A DNA stretch of 64,000 nucleotides from Arthrobacter sp. Hiyo8. Lineage in GTDB: Bacteria; Actinomycetota; Actinomycetes; Actinomycetales; Micrococcaceae. The notes below the pieces were generated by a model. That model did not search any database, was not told the origin of the DNA, and worked only from the letters and a program-made list of their open reading frames with translations. A program made the translations under genes and the position numbers. Each line of letters begins with the position of its first letter. The first letter of the stretch is position 1. The stretch is from the NCBI GenBank assembly GCA_001549895.1, contig AP014719.1, positions 4,216,001 to 4,280,000 of the forward strand. Reading direction: 5' to 3'. Below, piece after piece: positions 34,427-42,892 of the stretch.

Positions 34427-36607
34427 TTACAACTTCCAGCTACCTAGCGTTGGCCGCTCCTCGTCAGCGGACTTAGATGGACTACGCCGCGCTGCGATGT
34501 CAGCTTCAACCTGTTCAATCGGTTTGCCATACTTGAGCGCTGACAGCTCGATAGCCTTAGCCGCGTTCCCCATCGGTTCAAGTGGGGGAGCTGCGGTTAG
34601 TGAGACGGGTTCACCAGCCCCGGCCTTATTCCTGATCTTGGCGTACGCATCGAACTGACGGATGTTGATGAAATCATCTGGTGTGATGTGATGGCCAAAC
34701 TCGTTGCCCCAGATCTTCGCCTCCTGGGAACTGGTGGCAAATATGATCTTCGTGCCCACGTTGTTGATGATGGCTGACTTAGTCTCAGCGCTCACTTTGG
34801 AACCGTCGAGGTACTGTGTCGCCAGTGTCAGGCCGAACAGATGCTTACGGCCACGAGCCATGATGTCACCAAGATTGACCGATGATTTGGTCATCTGCTG
34901 CACCTCATCTAGGTAGACGAAGTTATCTCTAGCCGGCTTCAGCGACTGAGCAGTTGTCCACAGAGCCTCGAACAGGAGTGTCCCCAATAGCGCGGAGGTC
35001 TCCTCAGGTAGCCCTGCAAGGTTAATGAGCAAGATCTTGTTCTGTTTCAGGACGTCCTGCATTTGGAAGGCAGATTCGGTCTGTCCCAGGATGTTGTGAA
35101 TCTCAGGACGGTTATTGAACTGCCAGAGGCGGTCATACAGCGGCTGCGACTTGGTGCGCTTCTCTTCATCCTTGAGTGCGAGCCATTCCTCTAGGAACTG
35201 GCGGATACGCGGGTCCTTGACTGATTTGACGACGTCTCTGGCCCAGACTTTCTCGGTGTCGCTGTTCGGACGGATCAACGTCATCAGATCCATGATGGTG
35301 CAGTTGCCGTGATCGATCAGCGCGTACAGCCCATGGTGGATAAGTTCACGCGTCCAGACACCCTTGCTATCAGGGTAGAGCTGTTGGATCAGGCCCGATA
35401 TTTGGTCAACCACCATGTGTGCATGGCCCTGGTCAAGGACGTTGAAGCCAACTGGTCGGTCAAGCGACTTATTGACGTCCATGATGATGGTGTCACCTAG
35501 CCGATCGTAAGGAATGTAGCCAAGCGACCGGTTGAACAGTGTCTCGTCAGATTCGCTGTTGCTCGCGTCGATGACAATGACGCCATATCCGTTAGCCATA
35601 TCTTGCGCTACCCCGTTGGCCATCATGGTTGACTTACCTGAACCAGTAGACCCAGAGATATAGCTGTGATAGGGCGCGTACTTATAGCTAAGGGCAATGT
35701 CTCGCGGATGGCCAGGGTAGTTGCTTATACCTAAATGCCGACCAGTGCGGGCTACCTCCTCGGTGGCATAAAGATGGCGACTTGATGCGCGGGGGAGACC
35801 AGGTATGAACGGATTGCCGATGGGGAAGCCGGCCAACGCTGCCAGCTCCGAGACATTGAACTGGCACGGGAAGAGCCAGGGTGTAACAGCATGGTTGAGA
35901 CTCTCACCAACTGTCGCCGAAGACCCGCCTAGAACTTTTAGATAAGCCGAGCCCCCGTTGCTCGACTTCAGAACATCGACAATGCCACGGACTAGAAACT
36001 GAGCCCTTGCCTCTGTCCCTGCTGTCGCGGCCACGCGTCCAGAGACGAGGAAGTTTGGCTCTTCCAGTTTCTTTTGGCGGTCCTTGATGTCGTCAGGGTT
36101 CTCTTGGCGTCCTAGCAGTGTGCCCATAATGCTGAACTCACTACTGCCGGCTGTCGGCGTGATGATCCACTGCAAGACGGCTGATTCACCATCGGTAAGA
36201 GCGTGAGCCGCGGCAGTCAGGATTCCTGTGGATAAGTCGGTAGCATCACCCACCTTAAGCTGATGACTTGATCGTGCCATTCCAATCTCGACTGCGTTCT
36301 TCCATACCGGGCGCAGCCGCTCTTTGTCCGGCTCGACGATGAGACCAGGGATCTGGTGACGCATGTGGCTCGTAACCTGGTCGGCTATCTGCCAGGGGAG
36401 GAGTACGCGGTGCTTGATACCAGTAGAGGTTGCCCATGTTTCAAAGACGATGGTCTTCACGCCAAAGATGCGCTCGATGCCGGAATGGATGCTACTGCTT
36501 AATACGCGCAGCATCGCCAGCACGCGTTCTTCGGACAAGTCGCTAGGGAAAGTGATGAGGAAAGATTTGCGTTCCTGATCAAGCTCACTTTGTTTTTTGA
36601 GTCTCAT
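34427..36607 (-). CDS. VirD4/TraG-type coupling ATPase
   Basis: The intact 726-residue product contains SGSTGSGKSTMMANGVAQDM (Walker A, about 319-327), YGVIVIDAS, NFVYLDEVQQM (Walker B, about 563-572) and LATQYLDGS, then IINNVGTKIIF. This is the order of type IV secretion coupling proteins with a TraM-recognition-like end. It lacks N-terminal membrane helices, so two small membrane proteins encoded just upstream may anchor it. Such proteins feed DNA into a conjugation pore. GGGAG lies before ATG 36607. It is out of place in a tailed phage; a role in DNA transfer or another DNA-pumping step is inferred. Confidence 0.8.
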   Translation of the reverse strand: MRLKKQSELDQERKSFLITFPSDLSEERVLAMLRVLSSSIHSGIERIFGVKTIVFETWATSTGIKHRVLLPWQIADQVTSHMRHQIPGLIVEPDKERLRPVWKNAVEIGMARSSHQLKVGDATDLSTGILTAAAHALTDGESAVLQWIITPTAGSSEFSIMGTLLGRQENPDDIKDRQKKLEEPNFLVSGRVAATAGTEARAQFLVRGIVDVLKSSNGGSAYLKVLGGSSATVGESLNHAVTPWLFPCQFNVSELAALAGFPIGNPFIPGLPRASSRHLYATEEVARTGRHLGISNYPGHPRDIALSYKYAPYHSYISGSTGSGKSTMMANGVAQDMANGYGVIVIDASNSESDETLFNRSLGYIPYDRLGDTIIMDVNKSLDRPVGFNVLDQGHAHMVVDQISGLIQQLYPDSKGVWTRELIHHGLYALIDHGNCTIMDLMTLIRPNSDTEKVWARDVVKSVKDPRIRQFLEEWLALKDEEKRTKSQPLYDRLWQFNNRPEIHNILGQTESAFQMQDVLKQNKILLINLAGLPEETSALLGTLLFEALWTTAQSLKPARDNFVYLDEVQQMTKSSVNLGDIMARGRKHLFGLTLATQYLDGSKVSAETKSAIINNVGTKIIFATSSQEAKIWGNEFGHHITPDDFINIRQFDAYAKIRNKAGAGEPVSLTAAPPLEPMGNAAKAIELSALKYGKPIEQVEADIAARRSPSKSADEERPTLGSWKL

Positions 36608-36651
36608 ATCTATTACTCCCAATGCTAACGATGGAGGTAGAAGGGAAAATA

Positions 36652-36701
36652 GAAAGAGCCACATCATGCCACTTTTTACTGTGGCACAATGTGGCTCTTT
36701 C
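36652..36701. promoter_or_regulatory. Long perfect hairpin between the membrane-protein gene and the coupling ATPase
   Basis: Outer arms GAAAGAGCCACAT (36652-36664) and ATGTGGCTCTTTC (36689-36701) enclose inner arms TGCCAC/GTGGCA, with a CA/CA mismatch between them and an 8-base loop. On the minus strand a weak T-rich stretch follows, so partial termination before the ATPase gene is possible. An origin-of-transfer or protein-binding site is the alternative. Confidence 0.6.
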
Positions 36702-36707
36702 GACCAG

Positions 36708-37142
36708 CTACCGCGAACGTCCAGCGAGCTTCTTCAGCGCGATGATGATGAGGAAGAGGACGAAGGCGACCGAAGCGTACGGAAGAATGATGAGCCAGAT
36801 GCCTTCCAGTACCTGGCCAACTCCGTCGCTGAACTTGGTTTCGACGTCAACGGCTGATGCTGTCGGGACAAGGAAGGCTAGTGCCCCTAGGGCCCGGTTG
36901 CGACCGTTGTCGTAGCCGTCCTTGAACAGCTTTCCGAAACCTCGCAGTGGCGCATTTGCATTGTGCCAGTTTCGGTTCACCGCCTTGGTCGCCTTCGGAT
37001 CGCGAGTGACGGCTATTGCCGCCCAGATGATGATGACTGTGAAAACAATCAGCAACACCGCGGTGATAGCGAAGGCGCCGACTATCTCACCCGTTGACAT
37101 TTGGTCTTGCATGGACGCTTCTACTGCTCGGTTGATGTTCAT
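36708..37142 (-). CDS. Small membrane protein, possible pilin- or coat-like C-terminus
   Basis: The 144-residue product has helix 1 (VGAFAITAVLLIVFTVIIIW), a polar loop, then RNRALGALAFLVPTASA, which looks like a signal sequence with an ASA cleavage site. A short acidic stretch, a final helix (YASVAFVLFLIIIALKK) and a basic end (LAGRSR) follow. The last 45 residues recall VirB2-type pilins or filamentous-phage coat proteins, but this is only by shape. It is cotranscribed with the coupling ATPase and may be its membrane partner. Confidence 0.55.
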   Translation of the reverse strand: MNINRAVEASMQDQMSTGEIVGAFAITAVLLIVFTVIIIWAAIAVTRDPKATKAVNRNWHNANAPLRGFGKLFKDGYDNGRNRALGALAFLVPTASAVDVETKFSDGVGQVLEGIWLIILPYASVAFVLFLIIIALKKLAGRSR

Positions 37143-37179
37143 TTGGAGGCTCCCTCAGTGTTGGATTGGTTGATTTTTC

Positions 37180-37380
37180 TTACGCGGACGTTTCTGCTTG
37201 TTCTGCTTCGCGCGCCTTGAGGAACTCAGCGAACTGAGCCTGAAGTTCTTGTTTCTTGGCCCTATTTACCGACCAGCGGGCGGTCAGCTTGGCGAACTGG
37301 TTGCACAGAGTGAAGAGACCTCCGGCTGAAGCGATGACGAGCGCCGTGTTGGCGAGGAAGAGCGTGACGTAGTAATCCAT
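37180..37380 (-). CDS. Small membrane protein (66 aa)
   Basis: AAGGAG precedes ATG 37380. One membrane helix (TLFLANTALVIASAGGLFTL) is followed by a basic amphipathic helix (RWSVNRAKKQELQAQFAEFL). It is the first gene of the minus-strand operon with the 144-residue membrane protein and the coupling ATPase. Confidence 0.6.
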   Translation of the reverse strand: MDYYVTLFLANTALVIASAGGLFTLCNQFAKLTARWSVNRAKKQELQAQFAEFLKAREAEQAETSA

Positions 37381-37547
37381 GACTGCTCCTTGGGTTGGTT
37401 CTCACTGTTTAGTTGTCAAGCTGCGGTTCCTTGATCCGGGGGTTCCACCTGGACATGGACATGACGGTAGCATGGCGACTGCATGTAAAACAAGGATGCC
37501 ATGTCGGAAGGGTGGCATCAGCATGTCGATTCGTGTAGCTTGGCTGT
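37381..37547. promoter_or_regulatory. Divergent promoter region with inverted repeat
   Basis: It separates the minus-strand ATPase operon from the plus-strand gene at 37548. GATGCCA (37495-37501) and TGGCATC (37513-37519) form an inverted repeat, and CATGTCG occurs twice nearby. TTGACA on the minus strand, about 40 bases before ATG 37380, may be the -35 of the ATPase operon. A shared operator is likely. Confidence 0.5.
37536..37541 (+). promoter_or_regulatory. Leaderless -10 box for the gene at 37548
   Basis: TAGCTT, then GGCTGT, then ATG 37548; no Shine-Dalgarno sequence. Confidence 0.5.
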
Positions 37548-38216
37548 ATGACAACAACCGATGAGCTGAGCAGCGAAGAAAAGGTGGGACTACTGCGTAG
37601 TCTCTGCCAGGGGTACGGCATGGACAAGGAGGTCTTTGTAGAGAAGGAGGCTGAGCTTCACGCCCTAGTAGACGCCGATGCCAAACAGATTCGACGCATG
37701 TTTGAGCGAGCGGCAGAAGCCATGACTCGCGGGAAGTACAAGGATGCATTCCTGAATGCGCTATGGGCGCGGGACCACAAGAATCTGACCGACCGTCGAA
37801 CGGAGTTCCTCGCCAAGGCGGGGGATATTACCTACCGCACTCTGGTTCGCCATGAGCAGGAGGGTGCGGAGGTGTTCCTGAAGTTCCTGGAAGCAGAGGC
37901 AAGGTCCAGTTCAAGCCCCTACCGGATTGATGAAGACGAAGATGACGTAAATGTCGATCTTCAGGCGCTTCGAATCCGGGTAGCCAAACTTGAGGCGATT
38001 ATGTCCACAATGCACAAGGTGTTGACCGACGCAAACTCATTGCTGTATCACGTGGCGATCGACAATGTGGATCAAGACGCCGTCAAAAGATTCCTTAAAG
38101 TCACTTCTGATTATAACGCCGGTGCCGATCGAAATGGAGACACCATGATTGATCATATATACGGTATGCCGGGCTATGAAAATCTCGACTTTAGTTGGGA
38201 GCGGCCAAAGAGTTGA
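37548..38216 (+). CDS. Hypothetical helical protein (222 aa)
   Basis: The protein is almost entirely helical and charged, with a likely coiled coil near residues 130-160 (QALRIRVAKLEAIMSTMHKV). There is no membrane segment, recognised DNA-binding motif or catalytic motif. It is divergent from the ATPase operon and convergent with the integrase, and has its own leaderless-type promoter, so it is probably expressed in the lysogen. A regulatory role is a guess from position. Confidence 0.55.
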   Translation: MTTTDELSSEEKVGLLRSLCQGYGMDKEVFVEKEAELHALVDADAKQIRRMFERAAEAMTRGKYKDAFLNALWARDHKNLTDRRTEFLAKAGDITYRTLVRHEQEGAEVFLKFLEAEARSSSSPYRIDEDEDDVNVDLQALRIRVAKLEAIMSTMHKVLTDANSLLYHVAIDNVDQDAVKRFLKVTSDYNAGADRNGDTMIDHIYGMPGYENLDFSWERPKS

Positions 38217-38254
38217 AAAAAGAGAAAGCCAGCTCGGACCAGAGTGATGAGTAG

Positions 38255-39694
38255 TTAGACCTTCCAGCTGATTTCAATTCTGCTCGGTTCGAAGCGCCAC
38301 TGTTTGTAGCGGGCTTTATTGTCCCCGGGTTGCTTCGGGAAGATCAACACCTTGTCGATCAGCGTATCCACGAGCTGTCGCCGCCATGGAAGGTCGGCCT
38401 TATCCCAGGCTTCACGAACGCTTTGGCCGGCAGGAATGAGTCCGATCGTGTTGCAACTCGACTGTTTGTCCAGCTCGCGCCCAAGGGCATCTAGCCGCGC
38501 CGAGGCTGCGACTTTGGCAGTCTTGTACTCGTCGAAGGTCATGCCGCCGGTTGAATAGAGGTTCAAGATTTCTTGGAGTCGCAGTGATTGGGCTTCGTGG
38601 TCACGCATCAGCGCCTTGAGTTCGCCTGTGTCGCTCTTACTATTCGCCAGCATCTCGGCAAGATCGGGTGTGTCTAGGCGGTACATAATGCAGTCGATGA
38701 CCAGATCTTCAACTGGGTCTTTCTTGCGCTTCACTTTTCCACAGCCAGTCTCCTCACCGCGGGGATTCTTCCTGCGACAGCTGAATGCGGGGGAGTAGCT
38801 GCCATCGCGCTGCTGAGCATTGATGATCGTCATCTTGTTGCCGCACAGACCACAGAAGATGAAGCCGGTGAGCAGGTGTTTGCGAGCGTGAGTCCGCTTG
38901 CCATAAATGGCCTGGCCTCTCTTGATGGCTACTTGCAGGTCCTCCCAAGTTTCCATGTCGATTAGCGGTGGCCACTGAGCTGGGTACTCATCACGGTTGT
39001 GCGTACGGATTGAGATGTTGCGCTTTCGATTGGCGATGTTATGGACGTTGATCGCATTCCATGTGTTGCCCTTGGCGGTAGGGATATCGCGCGCGTTGAA
39101 GTCCATGGCGATACGGTTCCAGGAGTCGCCAGAGGTGAACCTCTTGATAGCTTCCCGGACCACCGCAGCTTCATCCTCGATGATGACCATCCCGTTTTGC
39201 TCGTAACCGTAAGCACGGTTTCCACCTGAAGGCAGCCCGGATTTTGCTGCTTGCAACTTGGCGGCCTTCACTCGGTCAGTGGAGGTCTCGACTTCGTAAG
39301 ATGCCCAAGCAGCGAGGGTCTTGGCGACGGCTCGGCCCGATGGCGTGGTCAGATCAAGTTGGCCGGCTTTGACGGTGTAGGTGGCCACGTTCAGCGGTTG
39401 GCAGACGTCGATGTAGTTCTCGAGGTCAATCGTCCGGCGTAGGAGCCGATCTTGGTGCCACGCGGCAACGGCGTTTATCTCACCGGCCTTGATCGACTGG
39501 AGCAGTGCTTCATAGCCGGGGCGATGCTTGCCTGAGAAAGCCGAGATGTCGTTATCGGAAAAGCTGGCAGCGACGGTTCCGCCGAGCTGTTGGACCAGGC
39601 TCTCGCAGTCTTCTTGCTGGCGCTCTACACCTAAGCCAGCGCCGACACGGTCGCGGCTGATCCTGGCATAGATGGCGAATCGAAGGTCTTGCAT
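38255..39694 (-). CDS. int: Large serine integrase
   Basis: The 479-residue product has a resolvase domain with the catalytic serine in YARISRD (Ser13) and LLRRTIDLENYIDVC, then a recombinase domain (NRAYGYEQNGMVIIEDEAAV; WNAINVHNIANRKRNIS). A zinc ribbon follows (CGLCGNKM, then SCRRKNPRGEETGCGKVKRK), and a coiled-coil region (LKALMRDHEAQSLRLQEIL). This is the standard order of phage large serine recombinases. ATG 39694 is the first that starts the resolvase fold; the frame upstream runs into host comM. It should join attP to an attB in comM; excision would need a directionality factor, not recognised here. Confidence 0.93.
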   Translation of the reverse strand: MQDLRFAIYARISRDRVGAGLGVERQQEDCESLVQQLGGTVAASFSDNDISAFSGKHRPGYEALLQSIKAGEINAVAAWHQDRLLRRTIDLENYIDVCQPLNVATYTVKAGQLDLTTPSGRAVAKTLAAWASYEVETSTDRVKAAKLQAAKSGLPSGGNRAYGYEQNGMVIIEDEAAVVREAIKRFTSGDSWNRIAMDFNARDIPTAKGNTWNAINVHNIANRKRNISIRTHNRDEYPAQWPPLIDMETWEDLQVAIKRGQAIYGKRTHARKHLLTGFIFCGLCGNKMTIINAQQRDGSYSPAFSCRRKNPRGEETGCGKVKRKKDPVEDLVIDCIMYRLDTPDLAEMLANSKSDTGELKALMRDHEAQSLRLQEILNLYSTGGMTFDEYKTAKVAASARLDALGRELDKQSSCNTIGLIPAGQSVREAWDKADLPWRRQLVDTLIDKVLIFPKQPGDNKARYKQWRFEPSRIEISWKV

Positions 39695-39734
39695 ATATTC
39701 AGTTCCGGGCATGATTATGAGCCAATCGTGGGGT

Positions 39735-39762
39735 GCCGTCAATAGTCTTGACGAGGCGCCCG
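39735..39762. other. attR, phage-comM junction
   Basis: Normal comM reads ...LFLDEAPE... at its Walker B motif. Here the frame is AVNS followed by LDEAPEY, so host sequence resumes at about CTTGACGAGG (39747). The crossover core should lie within these bases. It is 50 bases from the integrase start, as usual for serine-integrase phages. The matching attL is outside the window. Confidence 0.7.
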
Positions 39763-40361
39763 AGTATGAACGCCGGGTCCTGGACGCCTTGCGGCAACCT
39801 CTGGAAAGCGGAGAGCTCGTCATCCATCGCTCGGCCGGAACCGCCGCATATCCGGCACGCTTCCAACTGGTCCTCGCGGCGAATCCCTGCCCTTGCGGGA
39901 AAGCGACCGGCAAGGGAGTCGACTGCACCTGCACTCCGGTGATGCGGCGCCGCTACTTCGGGCGCATGTCCGGGCCGCTGCTGGACAGGGTGGACATCCA
40001 GCTCCAGGTGGAACGTGTATCCCTGGCGGACTTCGGGCAATCCGGCGTGGAGGAAGACACCGCCACCGTCGCATCGAGGGTCCAAGCCGCACGTTCACGG
40101 CAGCGTCAACGCCTGGGGAGTCTCGGGATGGAAACCAATTCGCAGGTTCCCGGGCGTGTACTGCGCGGCGAACTGCGCCTCCCTTCCGCGACCACGAAGA
40201 TTCTGGATACCTCCTTGGAGCGCGGAATCCTCACGGCGAGAGGCTACGACCGCGTTCTGCGTCTCGCCTGGACCCTCGCGGACCTAGGCCACAGGGACCA
40301 ACCCCACAGCGACGACATCGGGCAGGCCCTTGGCTTGCGGCAGGCGGTCGCGGCCGCATGA
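39747..40361 (+). pseudogene. comM: comM (YifB, Mg-chelatase-like AAA+ ATPase), 3' fragment cut by prophage
   Basis: About 200 residues remain, from LDEAPEYERRVLDALRQPLE through HRSAGTAAYPARFQLVLAAN, the zinc-type NPCPCG, and the C-terminal arginine-rich AAA+ part to RQAVAAA. The N-terminal domain and Walker A are missing and must lie left of the prophage. ComM is a branch-migration helicase used in natural transformation; this lysogen should lack it. Excision would restore the gene. The next gene is dprA, also a transformation gene. Confidence 0.85.
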
Positions 40362-40372
40362 AAGGACACTCC

Positions 40373-41597
40373 ATGACTGAACACGGCCAGCAGCTCACCA
40401 CGGACGCTCCGGAGCGAAAAGGGGAACGCCTGGCCCGGGCAGCACTGTCGCGGCTGATGGAACCGCAAGATGCGGCCGGGCTCGCCCTGGTCAAGGCTGC
40501 AGGGGCCGTTGACGGTCTTAAAATCGCGACCGGCGAGCTCGCTCCCGGGCCCGGGCTTGAGCAGGAAGTGGCTTCCTTGTTGGTTGACAGCGGGGTTTCC
40601 AACCCGGGGCCGGATTGGCTGCTGCACTACGGCGGTGGGCGCCAAGGATCCCGGACCTTGCCCCGGAACGTGATCTTGCCACCATGCAACGCCTCGGCGG
40701 CCGTATGGTCATCCCTGGCGACCCGCTATGGCCCGTGCAGTTGGCAGATCTGGGCCTTCATGAACCGCTGTGCTTGTGGTGGCGGGGACACGAAGTGGAG
40801 TTCCCACCCGTAAAGCGGGTCGTGGCCCTTGTCGGCTCACGGGATAGCACCAGCTACGGGGCCTCCGTAACGGGCGACTTCGCCTACGGGCTGGGTCAGC
40901 GCGGCTGCACCGTCGTCTCCGGAGGCGCGTACGGGATCGACGCCCACGCACACCGCGGGGCCTTGGCCGGGGCACCGGCGACATGCCGACTATCGCTGTG
41001 ATGGCAGGGGGAGTGGACCGATACTATCCGTCCGGAAACGAGGATCTGCTGCGTGCCGTGGCAAACCAAGGGGCGGTCATCGCGGAGGTTCCTCCGGGCT
41101 CGGCGCCCACCCGTTACCGCTTCCTTCAGCGAAACAGGATTATCGCCGCCTTGGCGGCCGTGACAGTGGTGGTGGAAGCGCGATGGCGTTCGGGCGCCCT
41201 GAATACGGCCCATCATGCTGAATCAATTGGCAGGGCGGTCGCCGCGGTCCCGGGGTCCATCCACAGCGCCAACTCCGCAGGCTGCCATCGGCTCCTCAGG
41301 GATGGCGGGGCTGTCTGCGTCACGGATGTCGGCGAAATCGCGGAACTGGCGGGATCGAGCGGTGAGTCTCTTGTCGAGGACAAGGAAACCGCTGCCTCGG
41401 ACCACGATGGACTCACGCTTGAGGACCTGATCTTGCTCGATGCCCTGCCGGTCCGTTCGACGAGCTCCGTGGAGAAGCTCGCGGTTGTGGCAGGACTCAG
41501 CCCCGAGTCCGTCAGGGCGGGTCTTGGACGCCTAGGCCTGTTGGGGTTGGCGGTATCAGTGAGCGGCGCGTGGAAGAGGTCCGGGAAGAGATATTGA
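40373..41597 (+). CDS. dprA: DNA-processing protein DprA (frameshifted)
   Basis: The Rossmann-type DprA fold is clear after joining frames: LWWRGHEVEFPPVKRVVALV, GSRDSTSYGASVTGDFAYGL, VVSGGAYGIDAHAHRGAL, then MAGGVDRYYPSGNEDLL, APTRYRFLQRNRIIAALA and AVPGSIHSANSAGCHRLL. Frames change near 40,660 and 40,975. A winged-helix C-terminus follows (LLDALPVRSTSSVEKLAVVA). DprA loads RecA on incoming single-stranded DNA. ATG 40373 was chosen for the AAAGGA site; comM, dprA and xerC are a conserved actinobacterial order. Confidence 0.88.
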
Positions 41598-41706
41598 GGG
41601 GGAGTGCGGTGCGGGCCTGGTGGGATCACACGAGCCGGACCTTGGCCGGCTCCGCACGGAACGTGGCGATGCCGGCCGTCCGGCCCTCGGCTGGCACAGT
41701 GGAAGG

Positions 41707-42632
41707 GTGCAAGAGAATCCGCTCCCCGTAGCGCTCGCCGGGTCTGTCGAGGACTTCCGGCGTTACCTCGACAGCGAGCGGGCCCGGTCCGCCCACACGG
41801 TGAGGGCCTACATCGCTGACGTGGAGAGCCTGCTGCGCTTCGCTGCCGCGGAGGGCGTGGGGGAGCTCGCAGACCTGGAGCTCGGCACCCTGCGGCGTTG
41901 GCTGGGGCACAAAGCGAATCCGGCAGGTCCAGGGCAACACTCGCCCGGCATGCCGCGACGGTCCGCGCATTCACCTCCTGGGCCCTGCGCGAAGAACTCA
42001 TCGCCTCAGACCCTGCTCTTCGCCTCCAGGCCCCCAAACGGGACCACACGCTCCCTGGGGTCCTTCACCAGCAGCAGGTCTCGAGGATCTTCGAGAACCT
42101 GTCAGAGGCAGCCGCGGATGGCTCTCCGATGCCGTTGAGAAACCGCGCCGTCGTCGAATTGCTCTATGCCACCGGAATCCGCGTCGGCGAGCTTGCCGGC
42201 CTGGACATCGATGATCTCGATCCGGACCGCCGGACTCTTCGCGTGCTCGGCAAGGGCAACAAGGAGCGGACGGTGCCCTACGGGGTACCGGCTGCGCTCG
42301 CCGTCGACGATTGGCTCCGCCGCGGCCGGCCACGGCTCGCAAATGAGCGTAGCGGACCGGCACTTTTTCTCAGTTCACGGGGCAACCGCATCGATCAGCG
42401 CCAGGCCCGCAGCGTCGTCAACGACCTGCTGGCCGCCTTGGGGGATACCGCCGCGACCGGACCCCACGCGCTGCGCCACACTGCCGCCACCCATCTGCTC
42501 GACGGCGGGGCGGACCTGCGTGCCGTGCAGGAAATTCTGGGACACAGCAGCCTCGCAACAACCCAGATTTACACCCATGTGTCGGTGGACAGGCTTCGCA
42601 AGAGCTATCAGCAAGCCCATCCCCGTGCTTAG
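41707..42632 (+). CDS. xerC: Tyrosine recombinase XerC (frameshifted)
   Basis: The N-terminal SAM-like domain (SVEDFRRYLDSERARSAHTV) and, after a frame change near 41,920, the catalytic domain are visible. Catalytic residues are Arg in GIRVGEL, HALRHTAATHLL, the HSSLATTQIYTH box with its His, and the nucleophilic Tyr in IYTHV. XerC with XerD resolves chromosome dimers at dif. The start is GTG 41707. The length of about 308 residues is normal. Confidence 0.88.
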
Positions 42633-42892
42633 AGACCCGGAAACCGTGCGACACTTCGATGAGTCCCGAGGAAGGAAATCCGCTCGTCCGTGAATCGCAC
42701 TGGCGTAATTCCGGTCCGTACGGCAAAATGAAAGCACTGTGGGGAAACTTTCAACCTAAACTTGAACGTTCTTCCGCTGCGGAAAAAATCATAGATAGGT
42801 AGGGAAACCGGAACGGCGCGGCACCCGCGCAGCAAAATTTCATCCAGGCAGAGGTCGTTGGGGAAGACGTACCTACAGCTATGGAGGATGGA
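42633..42892. other. Intergenic region between xerC and the DUF3145 gene
   Basis: No gene is seen. The AT-richer stretch near 42,760-42,800 and GGAGGATGGA before 42,893 suggest that the promoter and ribosome-binding site of the DUF3145 gene lie here. Confidence 0.4.

Larger units (their letters stand above)
1..39750. mobile_element. Temperate siphovirus-type prophage, left end outside window
   Basis: The region carries a full HK97-type head module, a long-tail module with tape measure, a lysis cassette and a large serine integrase next to the right junction. GC content is visibly lower than in the flanking chromosome, and host comM coding sequence resumes abruptly at about 39,747. Cargo includes restriction-modification, ArdC antirestriction, Lsr2, a GT51 glycosyltransferase and a VirD4-like ATPase. 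No lysogeny repressor, excisionase or replication initiator is recognisable; these may lie beyond position 1. The integrated state is inferred from the comM interruption and the adjacent integrase. Confidence 0.85.

Noticed and set aside
34427..37380. Filamentous (inovirus-like) phage module around the ATPase
   Set aside because: The ATPase is a VirD4-type protein of over 700 residues, not a Zot-type morphogenesis protein, and no replication initiator or minor coat genes are present.
1..39750. Origin of the element in Saccharibacteria, suggested by small membrane proteins, ArdC and transglycosylase style
   Set aside because: The integrase joins the element to an Arthrobacter-type comM, and lsr2 and leaderless TANNNT promoters are actinobacterial; the resemblance is from memory only.
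39672..39934. N-terminal extension of the integrase frame into comM
   Set aside because: The resolvase fold starts at ATG 39694; the upstream codons are antisense host comM.
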